Origin: Christiangramia sp.
GTDB lineage: Bacteria > Bacteroidota > Bacteroidia > Flavobacteriales > Flavobacteriaceae
Assembly: GCF_029937855.1 (NCBI RefSeq)
Contig: NZ_JAPYPC010000015.1
Coordinates: forward strand, 22,381 to 86,380
Length of the DNA stretch: 64,000 nt
Direction of reading: 5' to 3'
The translations under genes were made by a program, and so were the position numbers. Of this stretch, positions 54,243-63,649 are shown in pieces (within the stretch, counting starts at the first letter, position 1; every line of letters starts with the position of its first letter). The notes below the pieces were generated by a model that worked only from the letters and a program-made list of their open reading frames with translations, ran no database searches and had not been told where the DNA came from.

Positions 54243-56945
54243 ATGAAAAAGGCTTTAAAAATAGTTGGATTTATAATACTTACCGTGATCATCTTAATGA
54301 TCGTGGCGCCCTTTATTTTTGAATCACAACTCAAAGATCTGGTGAAGAAAACATTAAACGATAATTTAAATGCTCAGGTAGATTTTAAGGATATCGATCT
54401 AAGCATGTTTCGTAGTTTTCCCCAGGCAACCCTGGTGATAGAAGACCTTAGCATTATTAACAACGAACCTTTCCAGGGAGATACTTTGGCTCTTGGAGAA
54501 GAAGTAACGCTGGAAATGTCCATAAAAGAGCTTTTTAAAAGCAGCGATGAGGCTAAAAAGATAGATCAATTAACCTTGAACAATGCCTATATCAATATCA
54601 AAGTAGATTCCCTTGGTAATGCCAATTATGATATTGCTATAGAAGACACTACCACTGCCACCTCCACTTCCAACGGTACTCCTTTTAGCCTTGATCTAAA
54701 ACATTACGAGATCAATAATTCGCGGGTTAAATATGACGATAAATCCTCAAAAGTCAGTTTAGATGTGGAAAATCTGAATCATGAAGGAAATGGTGATTTT
54801 TCATTAGACCAGTCTGAACTCGAAACTTATTCTGAAGCATTGGTTTCTTTAGATTACGATGGCGTAAATTATCTGAATCAGAACACATTGATCCTCGATG
54901 CTGTTTTTCAGATGGATCTCGAGAATATGAAATATACTTTCCTTGAAAATGAAGCGAAAATCAATCAGTTGCCACTCACATTTGATGGATATGTCCAGGT
55001 AAATGAGGACAATACTGAAATGGATATCAGCTTTAAAACGCCTTCATCAGATTTTAAAAATTTCCTGGCGGTTATTCCTGAAATCTATGCGAAGAATATT
55101 GAAAATGTAGATACCAATGGTGATTTTGTGGTAAACGGAAGAATCTTTGGAAAAGCTGATGACACTTATATCCCGAAAATGGATATTAAAGTCACTTCAA
55201 ATAATGCGTCATTTAAATATCCAGATCTACCAAAGAGTGTTCAGGATATTAATTTAGACATGGAAGTTCTGAATGATACCGGGCTTGCCGAAGAAACCTA
55301 CATAAATATTAATAATGCCACTTTCAGGATTGATCAGGATCAATTTTCTGCAAATGGAAATATCAGCAATATTACCGAAAATATGCTGATAGACCTTGCC
55401 TTAAAGGGCACGGTAAATCTTGCCAATATCAGCCAGGCCTATCCTTTTGAAATGGAACAGGATCTTAACGGAATTCTTACGGCAGATATCAAGACGAGCT
55501 TTGATATGAACTCTATTGAAAAGGAGCAATATCAAAATGTAAAAAGCAGCGGAAAGGCCTCTATTAAGAATTTCAGGTATTCCTCTCCCGAAATTCCAAA
55601 TGAGGTACAGATCGCTAATGCCGACCTCACATTTAATCAAGGAAATGTAAGTGTCCCTAATTTAAAACTTACTACAGGAAAATCTGATCTTACTGCCTCC
55701 GGTTCACTCCAAAATCTTATAGGATTCCTGCTAACAGATGAACAACTGAAAGGTAATTTCCAGGTTCAATCCAATATGTTTTCAGTAAATGATTTTATGG
55801 TAGCTGAAACTGAAGAGATCACTACTACCGATGGAAACGGAAATGAAAAAACAGTAGCTAAAACTACCGGGAAAGAAGCGGTTAAAGTTCCTTCTTTTCT
55901 TGATATGGAGCTGAGATTCACTGCAAATACGGTACTTTACGATAATCTGGAACTTAAAAACGCAAAAGGACTTCTTATCATAAGAGATGAAACGGCCAGA
56001 TTACAGGATATTTCTACCAATATTTTCAATGGTAGTATTGGAATGAATGGAATGGTTTCCACTAAGAATCCTACTCCGGTTTTTGAAATGGATCTAAACC
56101 TGAATTCTTTGGATATTGCATCTTCCTTTAACGGATTAGAATTAATGCAAAATCTCGCTCCCCTGGCACAGGCTATTGAAGGTAAGCTTCAATCTACCCT
56201 GAACCTTAAAGGTAATTTGAATGAAGATTTAACCCCGCAATTGTCAAGCCTGGTAGGGAATGCCCTCGCTGAATTATTAACTGCAGAAATAAATCCTGAA
56301 AAAGCAGCATTATTGGCTAAACTTGATAATCAGCTTAATTTTATTGATTTCAATGATATTGACCTAAGCAAGCTTAAAACCAAACTTACATTCAATGATG
56401 GGATGGTGCAAATCGCTCCCATGAATTTCAATATTAAAGGAATAGATTTTCAGGTTTCAGGTAGTCATGGTTTCGATATGAACCTGAACTATGACCTAAA
56501 ACTTGATGTTCCGGCAAAATACCTTGGTTCTGAAGTGAGTGGTACTTTAGGAAAATTAAGCGGCGAAACAATTGCAAACACAACGATAGCTCTACCTATT
56601 GGGATTACTGGTAATTTTCAGAGTCCGCAGATTAAATTAGATATGCAGCAGGCGGTGAATAATCTTACTCAAAAAGTTGTGGCTCAGCAAAAGAAAAATC
56701 TTGAAAATAAAGCTGTAGATGCCATTAATGACATTTTGCAGGGAAAGAGAGATCCTAATAGGCCTTTTACTAAAAACGACACCACTGCGGTAAATAGAGA
56801 TTCTACTGCAGCTAATACACCTGTTACCAAAAGAGACTCGATAAACCAGTCGCAACAAAAACAGGTTCAGGATGCGGCAAAGAATATCCTGGGAGGAATT
56901 CTTAATAGTTCAAAAAAGAAAAAGGATACTACCAAGCAGAATTAA
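54243..56945 (+). CDS. AsmA-like inner-membrane-anchored protein
   Basis: 900 residues. One N-terminal membrane helix (about 7-25; IVGFIILTVIILMIVAPFIF), then a long periplasmic beta-rich region of the AsmA type (DIDLSMFRSFPQATLVIEDL near the start, FNIKGIDFQVSGSHGFDMN and ANTTIALPIGITGNFQSPQ near the end). The C-terminal tail is Gln/Asn/Lys-rich and low in complexity. It is likely to move phospholipid or shape the envelope, by analogy with AsmA/TamB relatives. A 1321-residue relative is at 40711, so the genome has several. Confidence 0.88.
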   Translation: MKKALKIVGFIILTVIILMIVAPFIFESQLKDLVKKTLNDNLNAQVDFKDIDLSMFRSFPQATLVIEDLSIINNEPFQGDTLALGEEVTLEMSIKELFKSSDEAKKIDQLTLNNAYINIKVDSLGNANYDIAIEDTTTATSTSNGTPFSLDLKHYEINNSRVKYDDKSSKVSLDVENLNHEGNGDFSLDQSELETYSEALVSLDYDGVNYLNQNTLILDAVFQMDLENMKYTFLENEAKINQLPLTFDGYVQVNEDNTEMDISFKTPSSDFKNFLAVIPEIYAKNIENVDTNGDFVVNGRIFGKADDTYIPKMDIKVTSNNASFKYPDLPKSVQDINLDMEVLNDTGLAEETYININNATFRIDQDQFSANGNISNITENMLIDLALKGTVNLANISQAYPFEMEQDLNGILTADIKTSFDMNSIEKEQYQNVKSSGKASIKNFRYSSPEIPNEVQIANADLTFNQGNVSVPNLKLTTGKSDLTASGSLQNLIGFLLTDEQLKGNFQVQSNMFSVNDFMVAETEEITTTDGNGNEKTVAKTTGKEAVKVPSFLDMELRFTANTVLYDNLELKNAKGLLIIRDETARLQDISTNIFNGSIGMNGMVSTKNPTPVFEMDLNLNSLDIASSFNGLELMQNLAPLAQAIEGKLQSTLNLKGNLNEDLTPQLSSLVGNALAELLTAEINPEKAALLAKLDNQLNFIDFNDIDLSKLKTKLTFNDGMVQIAPMNFNIKGIDFQVSGSHGFDMNLNYDLKLDVPAKYLGSEVSGTLGKLSGETIANTTIALPIGITGNFQSPQIKLDMQQAVNNLTQKVVAQQKKNLENKAVDAINDILQGKRDPNRPFTKNDTTAVNRDSTAANTPVTKRDSINQSQQKQVQDAAKNILGGILNSSKKKKDTTKQN

Positions 56946-57372
56946 TTGCCCTTCCACAGGCTCTCAGTGCGTAACACTGAACATGTTTCAGGGTCATACT
57001 TAAGATGCTTAAACGAGTTCAGCATGACGAAAACAAACATATTAAAAGTCACTGCGAAAAAAGGGAAGCAGTCTCAAAGTGAGATTCCTGCACTCCGTTG
57101 GGAATGACATTGGTTATAATTTTAGGTTTTCTAATGTGTCATCTCGATCAAAGGGAGAGATCTCAATAAACTTAAAATAAATGAACTGATTTCTTTTTCG
57201 TGATGCTTTGCGGAAAACGAATACTCATTATTATTTGCGCTTCAACAGGCTCAGTGCAGCCGTTCTATACATGAAATTCCTTCACTTTGCTCGAAATAAC
57301 CTGGCTAACGTTACTGCGAGTGGAACGAAGCAGTCTCAAGTTGGAAGGTTATGAATGTCCTTGAAATATTTA
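56946..57372. repeat. REP-like repeat cluster between AsmA-like gene and DUF2797 gene
   Basis: 427 bases without a gene. Several decayed hairpin repeats are packed together: CACTGAACATGTTTCAGGG (near 56978) with GAGTTCAGCATGACG; GTCACTGCGA...GAAGCAGTCTC (about 57049-57080) with CTGCACTCCGTTGGGAATGACA; GTCATCTCGATC...GAGATCTC (about 57138-57165); CAACAGGCTCAGTGCAG (about 57245-57262); and GTTACTGCGAGTGGAACG...CAGTCTC (about 57309-57339). They are different families in both orientations. No ORF or RNA gene is seen. Confidence 0.65.
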
Positions 57373-58170
57373 TTAAGCCAATACTTTCAATTCCACAACC
57401 AAACCTTCATTCCCACGGACATTGAAAACAGTTCCATCTTTAAAAATAAGATACTGACCTTTGATACCGGAAAGTTCTCCTTCGAAAAAAGGATTTTTTA
57501 CAAGGTTCAGTGATTTTACCTTTTCGGGGAATTCCTTAACCGGGAATTTTATTTCCGTTTCTTTATTATTTGCGATATAATATTCTTTGGCTTCAGCTGG
57601 AATAAAATCTCTCAATTTTTCCCGTTCTTCTTCGAGATTCAGATCTAAAACATCATTCGTTAGCATTCTTCTCCAGTTAGTTTTATCTGAAACATGATCT
57701 TTTAAGGCAACTTCGGTAATTCCGGCAAGATAACGATTAGGAACCTCCACAATTTCAATCGCTTCATGTGCTCCCTGATCTATCCACCTGGTTGGAATCT
57801 GATTTCTTCTGGTAACCCCAACTTTTACATCGCTGGAATTTGCCAGATAAACTACATGTGGTTGTAACTGTGCCCTTTTTTCGAATTCCAGGTCGCGATC
57901 TTCCTCTCCCAAATGCGCTTTACTCTTTTCAGGACTTATCACCCAGTCTCCCGCTTGCGGAATTGCCCCAAAACAATCATAACAAAAACCCTGTCTGTAG
58001 ATCTTCTTTTCCAGTTCGCAGTTAAGGCATTGATATCGAAGAAAATTGATGCTCAATTTCTTTCCCAGCATCTGGTTCATATTAATAAAATCATTTTCCC
58101 AAACCAGGTAATACTGAACCACATCAGTAATTTCTGTTCTCATTTTAGTTAATACACCTTCGTATCGCAT
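57373..58170 (-). CDS. DUF2797 family protein
   Basis: 265 residues. A zinc-finger-like CLNCELEKKIYRQGFCYDCF (about 50-70) is followed by the DUF2797 core (HVVYLANSSDVKVGVTRRNQ, PTRWIDQGAHEAI). The core reads like a GIY-YIG-type nuclease fold, though catalysis is not proven for the family. No signal or membrane segment. Single gene on its strand. Function unknown. Confidence 0.88.
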   Translation of the reverse strand: MRYEGVLTKMRTEITDVVQYYLVWENDFINMNQMLGKKLSINFLRYQCLNCELEKKIYRQGFCYDCFGAIPQAGDWVISPEKSKAHLGEEDRDLEFEKRAQLQPHVVYLANSSDVKVGVTRRNQIPTRWIDQGAHEAIEIVEVPNRYLAGITEVALKDHVSDKTNWRRMLTNDVLDLNLEEEREKLRDFIPAEAKEYYIANNKETEIKFPVKEFPEKVKSLNLVKNPFFEGELSGIKGQYLIFKDGTVFNVRGNEGLVVELKVLA

Positions 58171-58202
58171 CTAAATTTTTGTTTTAAGACTGAATGAATT
58201 TT

Positions 58203-58232
58203 TTGCAGGCTTCAAAGTTTCGTTTATTTTTA
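58203..58232 (+). promoter_or_regulatory. Promoter of the GH3 gene
   Basis: TTG at 58203-58205 and TATTTTTA at 58225-58232 (7 of 8 to TAnnTTTG), 19 nt apart; ATG follows 51 nt later. Confidence 0.45.
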
Positions 58233-58283
58233 ACGAAATAACCCGACGCCCTTTAAATATAAGCGTTAAAGATAAGAAGAATA

Positions 58284-59795
58284 ATGCCAATTCCATTAGT
58301 CAACTCGATAGCTTCATGGTTTCTTAAAAAGAGAATTCATCAAATGGAATTGTTCATAAAATATCCACATGAGGTTCAGAATGAACTGCTTAAAGGCCTT
58401 CTTTCAAAAGCTAAAAATACTGAATTTGGCAGGCGATATTATTTTTCTGAAATCAATTCTTATGAAACATTCAGGCAGCGTGTACCTATTCAAAATTATG
58501 AGGATTATCAGGAGGTTATAGAAAGAAGCCGTCAAGGTGAATCTAATATTTTCTGGCCAACTGGCATTAGATGGTTTGCAAAATCCAGCGGTACTACCAG
58601 CGCGAAAAGTAAATTTATTCCTGTAAGTCAGGATTCACTGGAAGATTGCCATTATGCGGCCGGGAAAGATCTATTATGCATTTATCTGAATAACAATCCA
58701 CAGTCACAAATGTTTACTGGAAAGAGTTTACGGCTTGGCGGAAGTAAAGAGTTATACCAGGAAAATGGCACTTCTTACGGAGATCTTTCCGCAATATTAA
58801 TAGATAATATGCCTTTTTGGGCAGAATTTAGCAGTACTCCAAGCAATGAAGTTTCTTTAATGCACGACTGGGAATATAAAATGCAGGCCATTGTTGATGA
58901 AACCATAAGGGAGAAAGTTACCAGCCTGGCCGGTGTACCCAGCTGGATGCTGGTTTTATTGAATAATGTTTTGGAAACTACCGGTAAAGAAAGCCTATTT
59001 GAAGTATGGCCTCATTTAGAAGCCTATTTTCACGGCGGGGTTAGCTTTGAACCTTATGCTTCTCAATATCAAAAAATACTACCGAAAGAAGATTTCAGGT
59101 TTTATGAGATCTATAATGCTTCTGAAGGATTTTTTGCCTGTCAGGACCATAATGACACTAAAGATCTGCTTTTAATGCTTGATTATGGTATTTTCTATGA
59201 ATTCATTCCGATGGACGAATACGGCACCGATGAGGAAATGGCCATCCCATTAAGTGAGGTTGAAATTGGGAAAAATTATGCGGTAGTTATCACTACCAAC
59301 GCCGGACTCTGGCGATATAAGATTGGAGATACCGTAAGATTTACAGATCTTAATCCTTACAGGATCAAAGTTTCAGGAAGAACAAAACATCATATTAATG
59401 TTTTTGGTGAGGAATTGATCATTGAGAATGCGGAAGCAGCCTTAAAAAAAGTTTGCCTGGTCACCAACTGTGAAATTATAGATTATACCGTCGCACCCAT
59501 TTTTATGGAAGGAAAAGAAAAGGGAGCTCACGAATGGATCGTGGAATTCAAAACTCCGCCTAGGGACTTTAAGAATTTTATTGAACAACTCGATCTTGCT
59601 TTGCAGGAAGTGAATAGCGATTATGAAGCCAAACGTTATAATAATATGACGTTGAATATGCCCAAAATCCATCAGGCGAGAAAAGATCTTTTCTACGATT
59701 GGCTAAAAAAACATAACAAAGTTGGCGGTCAACATAAAGTTCCAAGACTTTCTAATTCGCGGTGTTACCTCGAGGAATTGTTAGATATGCAATAA
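58284..59795 (+). CDS. GH3 family acyl-adenylating / acid-amido synthetase-like protein
   Basis: 503 residues of the ANL-type GH3 fold known from plant auxin and jasmonate conjugation. It has the ATP loop FAKSSGTTSAKSKFIPVS, the acyl-binding YNASEGFFACQ, and the hinge region LWRYKIGDTVRF. Bacterial GH3 proteins are widespread in Bacteroidota but their substrates are unknown. The acetyltransferase gene follows after 16 nt, so the two are probably co-transcribed. Confidence 0.92.
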   Translation: MPIPLVNSIASWFLKKRIHQMELFIKYPHEVQNELLKGLLSKAKNTEFGRRYYFSEINSYETFRQRVPIQNYEDYQEVIERSRQGESNIFWPTGIRWFAKSSGTTSAKSKFIPVSQDSLEDCHYAAGKDLLCIYLNNNPQSQMFTGKSLRLGGSKELYQENGTSYGDLSAILIDNMPFWAEFSSTPSNEVSLMHDWEYKMQAIVDETIREKVTSLAGVPSWMLVLLNNVLETTGKESLFEVWPHLEAYFHGGVSFEPYASQYQKILPKEDFRFYEIYNASEGFFACQDHNDTKDLLLMLDYGIFYEFIPMDEYGTDEEMAIPLSEVEIGKNYAVVITTNAGLWRYKIGDTVRFTDLNPYRIKVSGRTKHHINVFGEELIIENAEAALKKVCLVTNCEIIDYTVAPIFMEGKEKGAHEWIVEFKTPPRDFKNFIEQLDLALQEVNSDYEAKRYNNMTLNMPKIHQARKDLFYDWLKKHNKVGGQHKVPRLSNSRCYLEELLDMQ

Positions 59796-59811
59796 ATTAA
59801 TCTCTACTAAG

Positions 59812-60408
59812 ATGGCTTCGGAAAAAGAAAAAATGCTTACTCAACAGCCATATTTAGCTTCAGATAAAGAACTATCACAGGAACGCCTCTTTGCTCAAAA
59901 GACCTGTTTTGAAGTCAATTCACTGTCTCCCGAATTACTGAAAGAACGAAATACTATTCTGAAAAAACTGTTAGGGTCGACAAAAGATAAACTCTATATA
60001 GAACCACCTTTCCATTGCGATTATGGCTATAATATCACACTTGGAGAAAATTTCTATTCAAATTATAACCTTATAATTCTTGATTGCGCCGAAGTCAAAA
60101 TTGGTGATAATGTCATGCTTGCCCCTAACGTAAGTATTTTTACCGCTGGCCATCCCATTGATGCTGAAAAAAGAAACCAGGGATGGGAATACGCAATCCC
60201 TGTTACCATTGGAAATAATGTTTGGATTGGCGGAAATACGGTAATTAACCCGGGTATCACAATTGGGGATAATACCGTAATAGGATCAGGTAGTGTACTG
60301 ACCAGGGATATTCCTGCTAATGTGATCGCTGCTGGAAATCCGTGTAAAGTGATCAGGGAGATCACTGAGGACGATAGACAGTTTTATTTCAGGAAGAGAA
60401 AATTCTAA
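59812..60408 (+). CDS. Sugar O-acetyltransferase (Maa/LacA/NodL family)
   Basis: 198 residues, left-handed beta-helix acetyltransferase. The N-terminal KMLTQQPYLASDKELSQER motif, the catalytic His region FTAGHPIDAEKR, and hexapeptide repeats (VWIGGNTVINPGITIGDNT, VIGSGSVLTRDIPANV) are present. It uses acetyl-CoA; the sugar acceptor is not known. It lies 16 nt downstream of the GH3 gene. Confidence 0.93.
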   Translation: MASEKEKMLTQQPYLASDKELSQERLFAQKTCFEVNSLSPELLKERNTILKKLLGSTKDKLYIEPPFHCDYGYNITLGENFYSNYNLIILDCAEVKIGDNVMLAPNVSIFTAGHPIDAEKRNQGWEYAIPVTIGNNVWIGGNTVINPGITIGDNTVIGSGSVLTRDIPANVIAAGNPCKVIREITEDDRQFYFRKRKF

Positions 60409-60494
60409 AATAAGAGAGGCCAATATTATTATATTGCCGGTCAGGATTTGAGTTATATTAAATCTAATCATAGCTCATAAAAAAAATGTAATGA

Positions 60495-60556
60495 TTGCCA
60501 CTAATGCACTAAATCTATCTTAACATTCCTGAAAATCATTAGTGAATTAGTGGCAA
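60495..60556. repeat. Long inverted repeat, dispersed GCCACTAAT type
   Basis: Arms TTGCCACTAATGCACTAA (60495-60512) and TTAGTGAATTAGTGGCAA (60539-60556), 17 of 18 bases paired around a 26-nt loop. It is between the convergent acetyltransferase and hemL genes. No long T-run follows, so termination is uncertain. The text resembles a repeat I recall in many Bacteroidota genomes. Confidence 0.75.
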
Positions 60557-60581
60557 CTAACTGGCATAAAACCCATGAAAA

Positions 60582-61871
60582 TTAAAAAGTCCTGGCAACC
60601 TTATCTACCGCTTCAATCGTATTATCCAAATCTTCATAGGAAAGGGCATCACTAATAAACCAGGTTTCGTAAGCACTTGGTGCGATATAAATTCCGTTTT
60701 CCAGCATTCCGTGGAAAAATTTATTGAAAAAGCCCAGATTCGCAGATTTAGCTGCGGAAGCAAAATCGTTTACCGGTTCTTTCCCAAAATGAACCGAGAT
60801 CATCGATCCAATTCTATTGATCGTAAAATCAATATTATTCGCTTGTAGAACTTCTTCCATTCCTTTATGGAGGTATTCAGTCTTTTTCTCAAGGCTTTCA
60901 AAGATCTCTCTTTTACTATCCAGCTCGGTAAGCATGGCTAATCCTGCCGCCATCGCCAACGGGTTCCCACTTAATGTTCCGGCCTGATAAACTGGCCCAA
61001 CCGGCGCCAGGTAATCCATAATCTCATTACGTGCCGCAAAAGCACCAACGGGCAGTCCGCCTCCGATCACTTTTCCGAAGCAAACAATATCTGCCTTTAC
61101 TCCTACTCTTTCCTGAACTCCTCCGGGTGCAAGTCTAAATCCGGTCATGACCTCATCAAAAACGAGTAAAATTCCGGTTTCGTCACATATCTTTCTCAAT
61201 CCTTCCAGAAAACCTTCAGCAGGTGGGATGCATCCCATATTTCCGGCAACCGGCTCCAAAATGATACAGGCGATTTCATTCTTATTAGCTTCAACCAGTT
61301 TTTTTACATTTTCGAGATCATTATAGGTAGCTAACAAAGTATCTTTTGCAGTTCCCTGGGTAACACCGGGACTATTAGGAGTTCCAAAAGTCACCGCCCC
61401 ACTTCCGGCCTGGATAAGGAAAGAATCACTATGCCCGTGATAACAACCGGCGAATTTGATGATCTTTTCTTTTCCGGTAAATCCACGAGCAAGACGAACA
61501 GCGCTCATACAGGCCTCAGTCCCTGAATTCACCATTCTTATCTTATCAATATTCGGAACCATTTTTACCGCTAGTTCAGCAATCTTAGTTTCAATTTCTG
61601 TAGGCGTTCCGAAAGAAGTGCCTTTTTTGGCCTTTTCAACTACCGCATCTATAACAGGTCTATGCGCATGGCCCAAAATTAGCGGCCCCCAGGAATTGAT
61701 ATAATCGATTAATTTATTTCCGTCTTCATCATAAAAATAAGCACCTTCAGCTCTTTCAACAAAAATCGGCTCTCCGCCAACGGCTTTAAAGGCTCTCACC
61801 GGAGAATTCACTCCACCCGGAATTACTTTTTGCGCTTCTGCGAATAACTGACTGCTTCTTTTATAAATCAT
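60582..61871 (-). CDS. hemL: Glutamate-1-semialdehyde 2,1-aminomutase
   Basis: Converts glutamate-1-semialdehyde to 5-aminolevulinate in tetrapyrrole synthesis. 429 residues. It has [41 protein letters not shown], the PLP-binding lysine in [15 protein letters not shown], and HPLxxAA-like GNPLAMAAG. It is the third and last gene of a leftward operon after the glucosaminidase gene (37 nt). Confidence 0.97.
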   Translation of the reverse strand: MIYKRSSQLFAEAQKVIPGGVNSPVRAFKAVGGEPIFVERAEGAYFYDEDGNKLIDYINSWGPLILGHAHRPVIDAVVEKAKKGTSFGTPTEIETKIAELAVKMVPNIDKIRMVNSGTEACMSAVRLARGFTGKEKIIKFAGCYHGHSDSFLIQAGSGAVTFGTPNSPGVTQGTAKDTLLATYNDLENVKKLVEANKNEIACIILEPVAGNMGCIPPAEGFLEGLRKICDETGILLVFDEVMTGFRLAPGGVQERVGVKADIVCFGKVIGGGLPVGAFAARNEIMDYLAPVGPVYQAGTLSGNPLAMAAGLAMLTELDSKREIFESLEKKTEYLHKGMEEVLQANNIDFTINRIGSMISVHFGKEPVNDFASAAKSANLGFFNKFFHGMLENGIYIAPSAYETWFISDALSYEDLDNTIEAVDKVARTF

Positions 61872-61908
61872 TGATTAATTATTTTTTAAGAAACCATGTA
61901 GGTTTTTT

Positions 61909-62718
61909 TTACTTAATACTTAATATCTGGCCAATCGAAATATTATTATTCCTTAAGCCATTCATTTTTTTGATCTCTTCAACCGAGGTATTATATTTTT
62001 TTGAAATGGAATATAGGGTATCACCTTTCTGCACCTCATGAATTTCCAATCCTTTTTCTGGTTGCGCGGTGTATCTTGGTGTGGGACGCTTCGTCACATC
62101 ACCATCAAATTTATAAAGTTCATATCTCTCGATAAGATCTATTAATTTATCAGGATATCTGCGATCTGTAGCATATCCTGCCTTTCTTAAACCCTTGGCC
62201 CAGCCTTTGTAATCATCTGCATCCAATTCAAATAATTCAGCATATCTACCTCTTCCAGATAGAAATAAGGAATGATCACGGTAAGAATATCTGGCGTGCT
62301 TATATTTTCTAAAGCACTCTCCGCGACGATCATCATCATGATATACCTTTTCACCATTCCAATCGTGGCATTTGATCCCAAAATGATTATTCGCCCTTCT
62401 GGTAAGTTCCCCGTTTCCTGCTCCAGATTCAAGTATTCCCTGCGCCAGGGTAATACTGGCCGGAATCTTATATAATCGCATCTCTTCCTGGGCTATAGCC
62501 GAATAATCCCGAATATAATCTTCTACCCGGTAATGATAAGAATTGCGCGGCATTTCTTCTTTTACATCATCTACAACCTCAGCAGGCGTTTCCCGGTTTT
62601 CTTCTCCCCTATTACCCATCTCAACATCATCTTTTTTGGTTACCACCTTTTTTTTACTTCCACAGGAAGCTGCTAAAACCAGAATTAGTAAAATTGATAA
62701 AATGCGTATAATCTTCAT
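61909..62718 (-). CDS. Glucosaminidase (GH73) lipoprotein with LysM domain
   Basis: About 269 residues. Lipoprotein signal (LVLAASC), then a low-complexity Glu-rich stretch, then the GH73 glucosaminidase domain (about 75-200) with catalytic Glu in GILESGAGNGELT, NNHFGIKCHDW, and YRDHSLFLSGRGRY. A LysM domain (about 218-269; VQKGDTLYSISKKYNTS) ends the protein. It should cut peptidoglycan. ATG 62718 lies 1 nt after the stop of the upstream desulfhydrase-like gene, and a longer TTG start would overlap that gene. Confidence 0.93.
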   Translation of the reverse strand: MKIIRILSILLILVLAASCGSKKKVVTKKDDVEMGNRGEENRETPAEVVDDVKEEMPRNSYHYRVEDYIRDYSAIAQEEMRLYKIPASITLAQGILESGAGNGELTRRANNHFGIKCHDWNGEKVYHDDDRRGECFRKYKHARYSYRDHSLFLSGRGRYAELFELDADDYKGWAKGLRKAGYATDRRYPDKLIDLIERYELYKFDGDVTKRPTPRYTAQPEKGLEIHEVQKGDTLYSISKKYNTSVEEIKKMNGLRNNNISIGQILSIK

Positions 62719-62719
62719 A

Positions 62720-63649
62720 TTAATGCACAATTTGAGGCAGGCCTTTTTTCTTTAAAAGCCGGTTCATTCCTTCAATCCCCTGTAATCCTCCGGTATGAAT
62801 TACCAGAATCTTTGAATTTTCAGGAAAATGGCCTTTTTTTATGAGGTCAAAAATACCAAAAACTAATTTTCCAGTATAAACAGGATCCAAAATGATTTTA
62901 TATTTTTTACTAAAATCATTTATGAATTCAATAAGTTCCTTATTCACCCTGGCATAACCTTCAAAATGATAATCTAGTATAAGTTCCCAATTTTCTCTAT
63001 TTGTCATTTTAGAAATCTCATCTTTTAGGTAATCTGATTTTAAGGCTGAAAAACCTATTACTTTTTGTAGAGCTGAAGATGAATTTATAATACCAGCTAA
63101 AGTTCCACCGGTTCCTACTGAAGTACATATAAAATCAAATTGTTTATCTGAAATATTTATAATTTCCTCGCAGCCTTGTATCGCAAGATCGTTAGTTCCG
63201 CCTTCAGGCACGAGATAAAAGTTTCCAAATTTCCTCTTTAACTTTTCGATATATTCTTCTGAATCTTTTTTTCGGTATTCTTCTCGGCTTACAAATAAAA
63301 GATTCATTCCGCAGGACCTGGCATATTTAAGTGTGGGACTCCATTTTTCTACAGCACTTTCTAATTCCTCACCGCGAATAATTCCTATAGTTTTAAAATT
63401 AAATAATTTTCCCGCAGCGGCTGTTGCGGCTATATGGTTGGAATGAGCGCCACCAAAAGTTAGCAAGCTTTGAAAATTCCTTCTTTTGGCTTCAAGCAAA
63501 TTATACTTTAGTTTCCTGAATTTATTGCCCGAAACTTCAGGATGCAGCAAATCTTCCCTTTTTATCCATAGCTGAATTCCTTTATTAAATTCAGCAATAA
63601 CCTGATTTGGTACATTTTGAGAATTAGCGCCTTCAAAAAAATCCTGCAT
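62720..63649 (-). CDS. ACC deaminase / D-cysteine desulfhydrase-like PLP enzyme
   Basis: 309 residues, fold-type II PLP enzyme. The PLP lysine lies in EVSGNKFRKLKYNLLEA, with SNHIAATAAAGKLF, PEGGTNDLAIQGCEEI and CTSVGTGGTLAGIINSS for phosphate binding. It acts on either 1-aminocyclopropane-1-carboxylate or D-cysteine; the sequence alone does not separate them. It is the first gene of a leftward three-gene operon. Its ATG is only 4 nt from a perfect -7 box. Confidence 0.92.
   Translation of the reverse strand: MQDFFEGANSQNVPNQVIAEFNKGIQLWIKREDLLHPEVSGNKFRKLKYNLLEAKRRNFQSLLTFGGAHSNHIAATAAAGKLFNFKTIGIIRGEELESAVEKWSPTLKYARSCGMNLLFVSREEYRKKDSEEYIEKLKRKFGNFYLVPEGGTNDLAIQGCEEIINISDKQFDFICTSVGTGGTLAGIINSSSALQKVIGFSALKSDYLKDEISKMTNRENWELILDYHFEGYARVNKELIEFINDFSKKYKIILDPVYTGKLVFGIFDLIKKGHFPENSKILVIHTGGLQGIEGMNRLLKKKGLPQIVH

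Noticed and set aside
56946..57372. CRISPR array
   Set aside because: Repeats differ from each other, point both ways and lack regular spacers; no cas genes are nearby.
62719..62730. TTG start for the glucosaminidase gene at 62730
   Set aside because: Would overlap the upstream gene; ATG 62718 directly precedes a typical lipoprotein signal.
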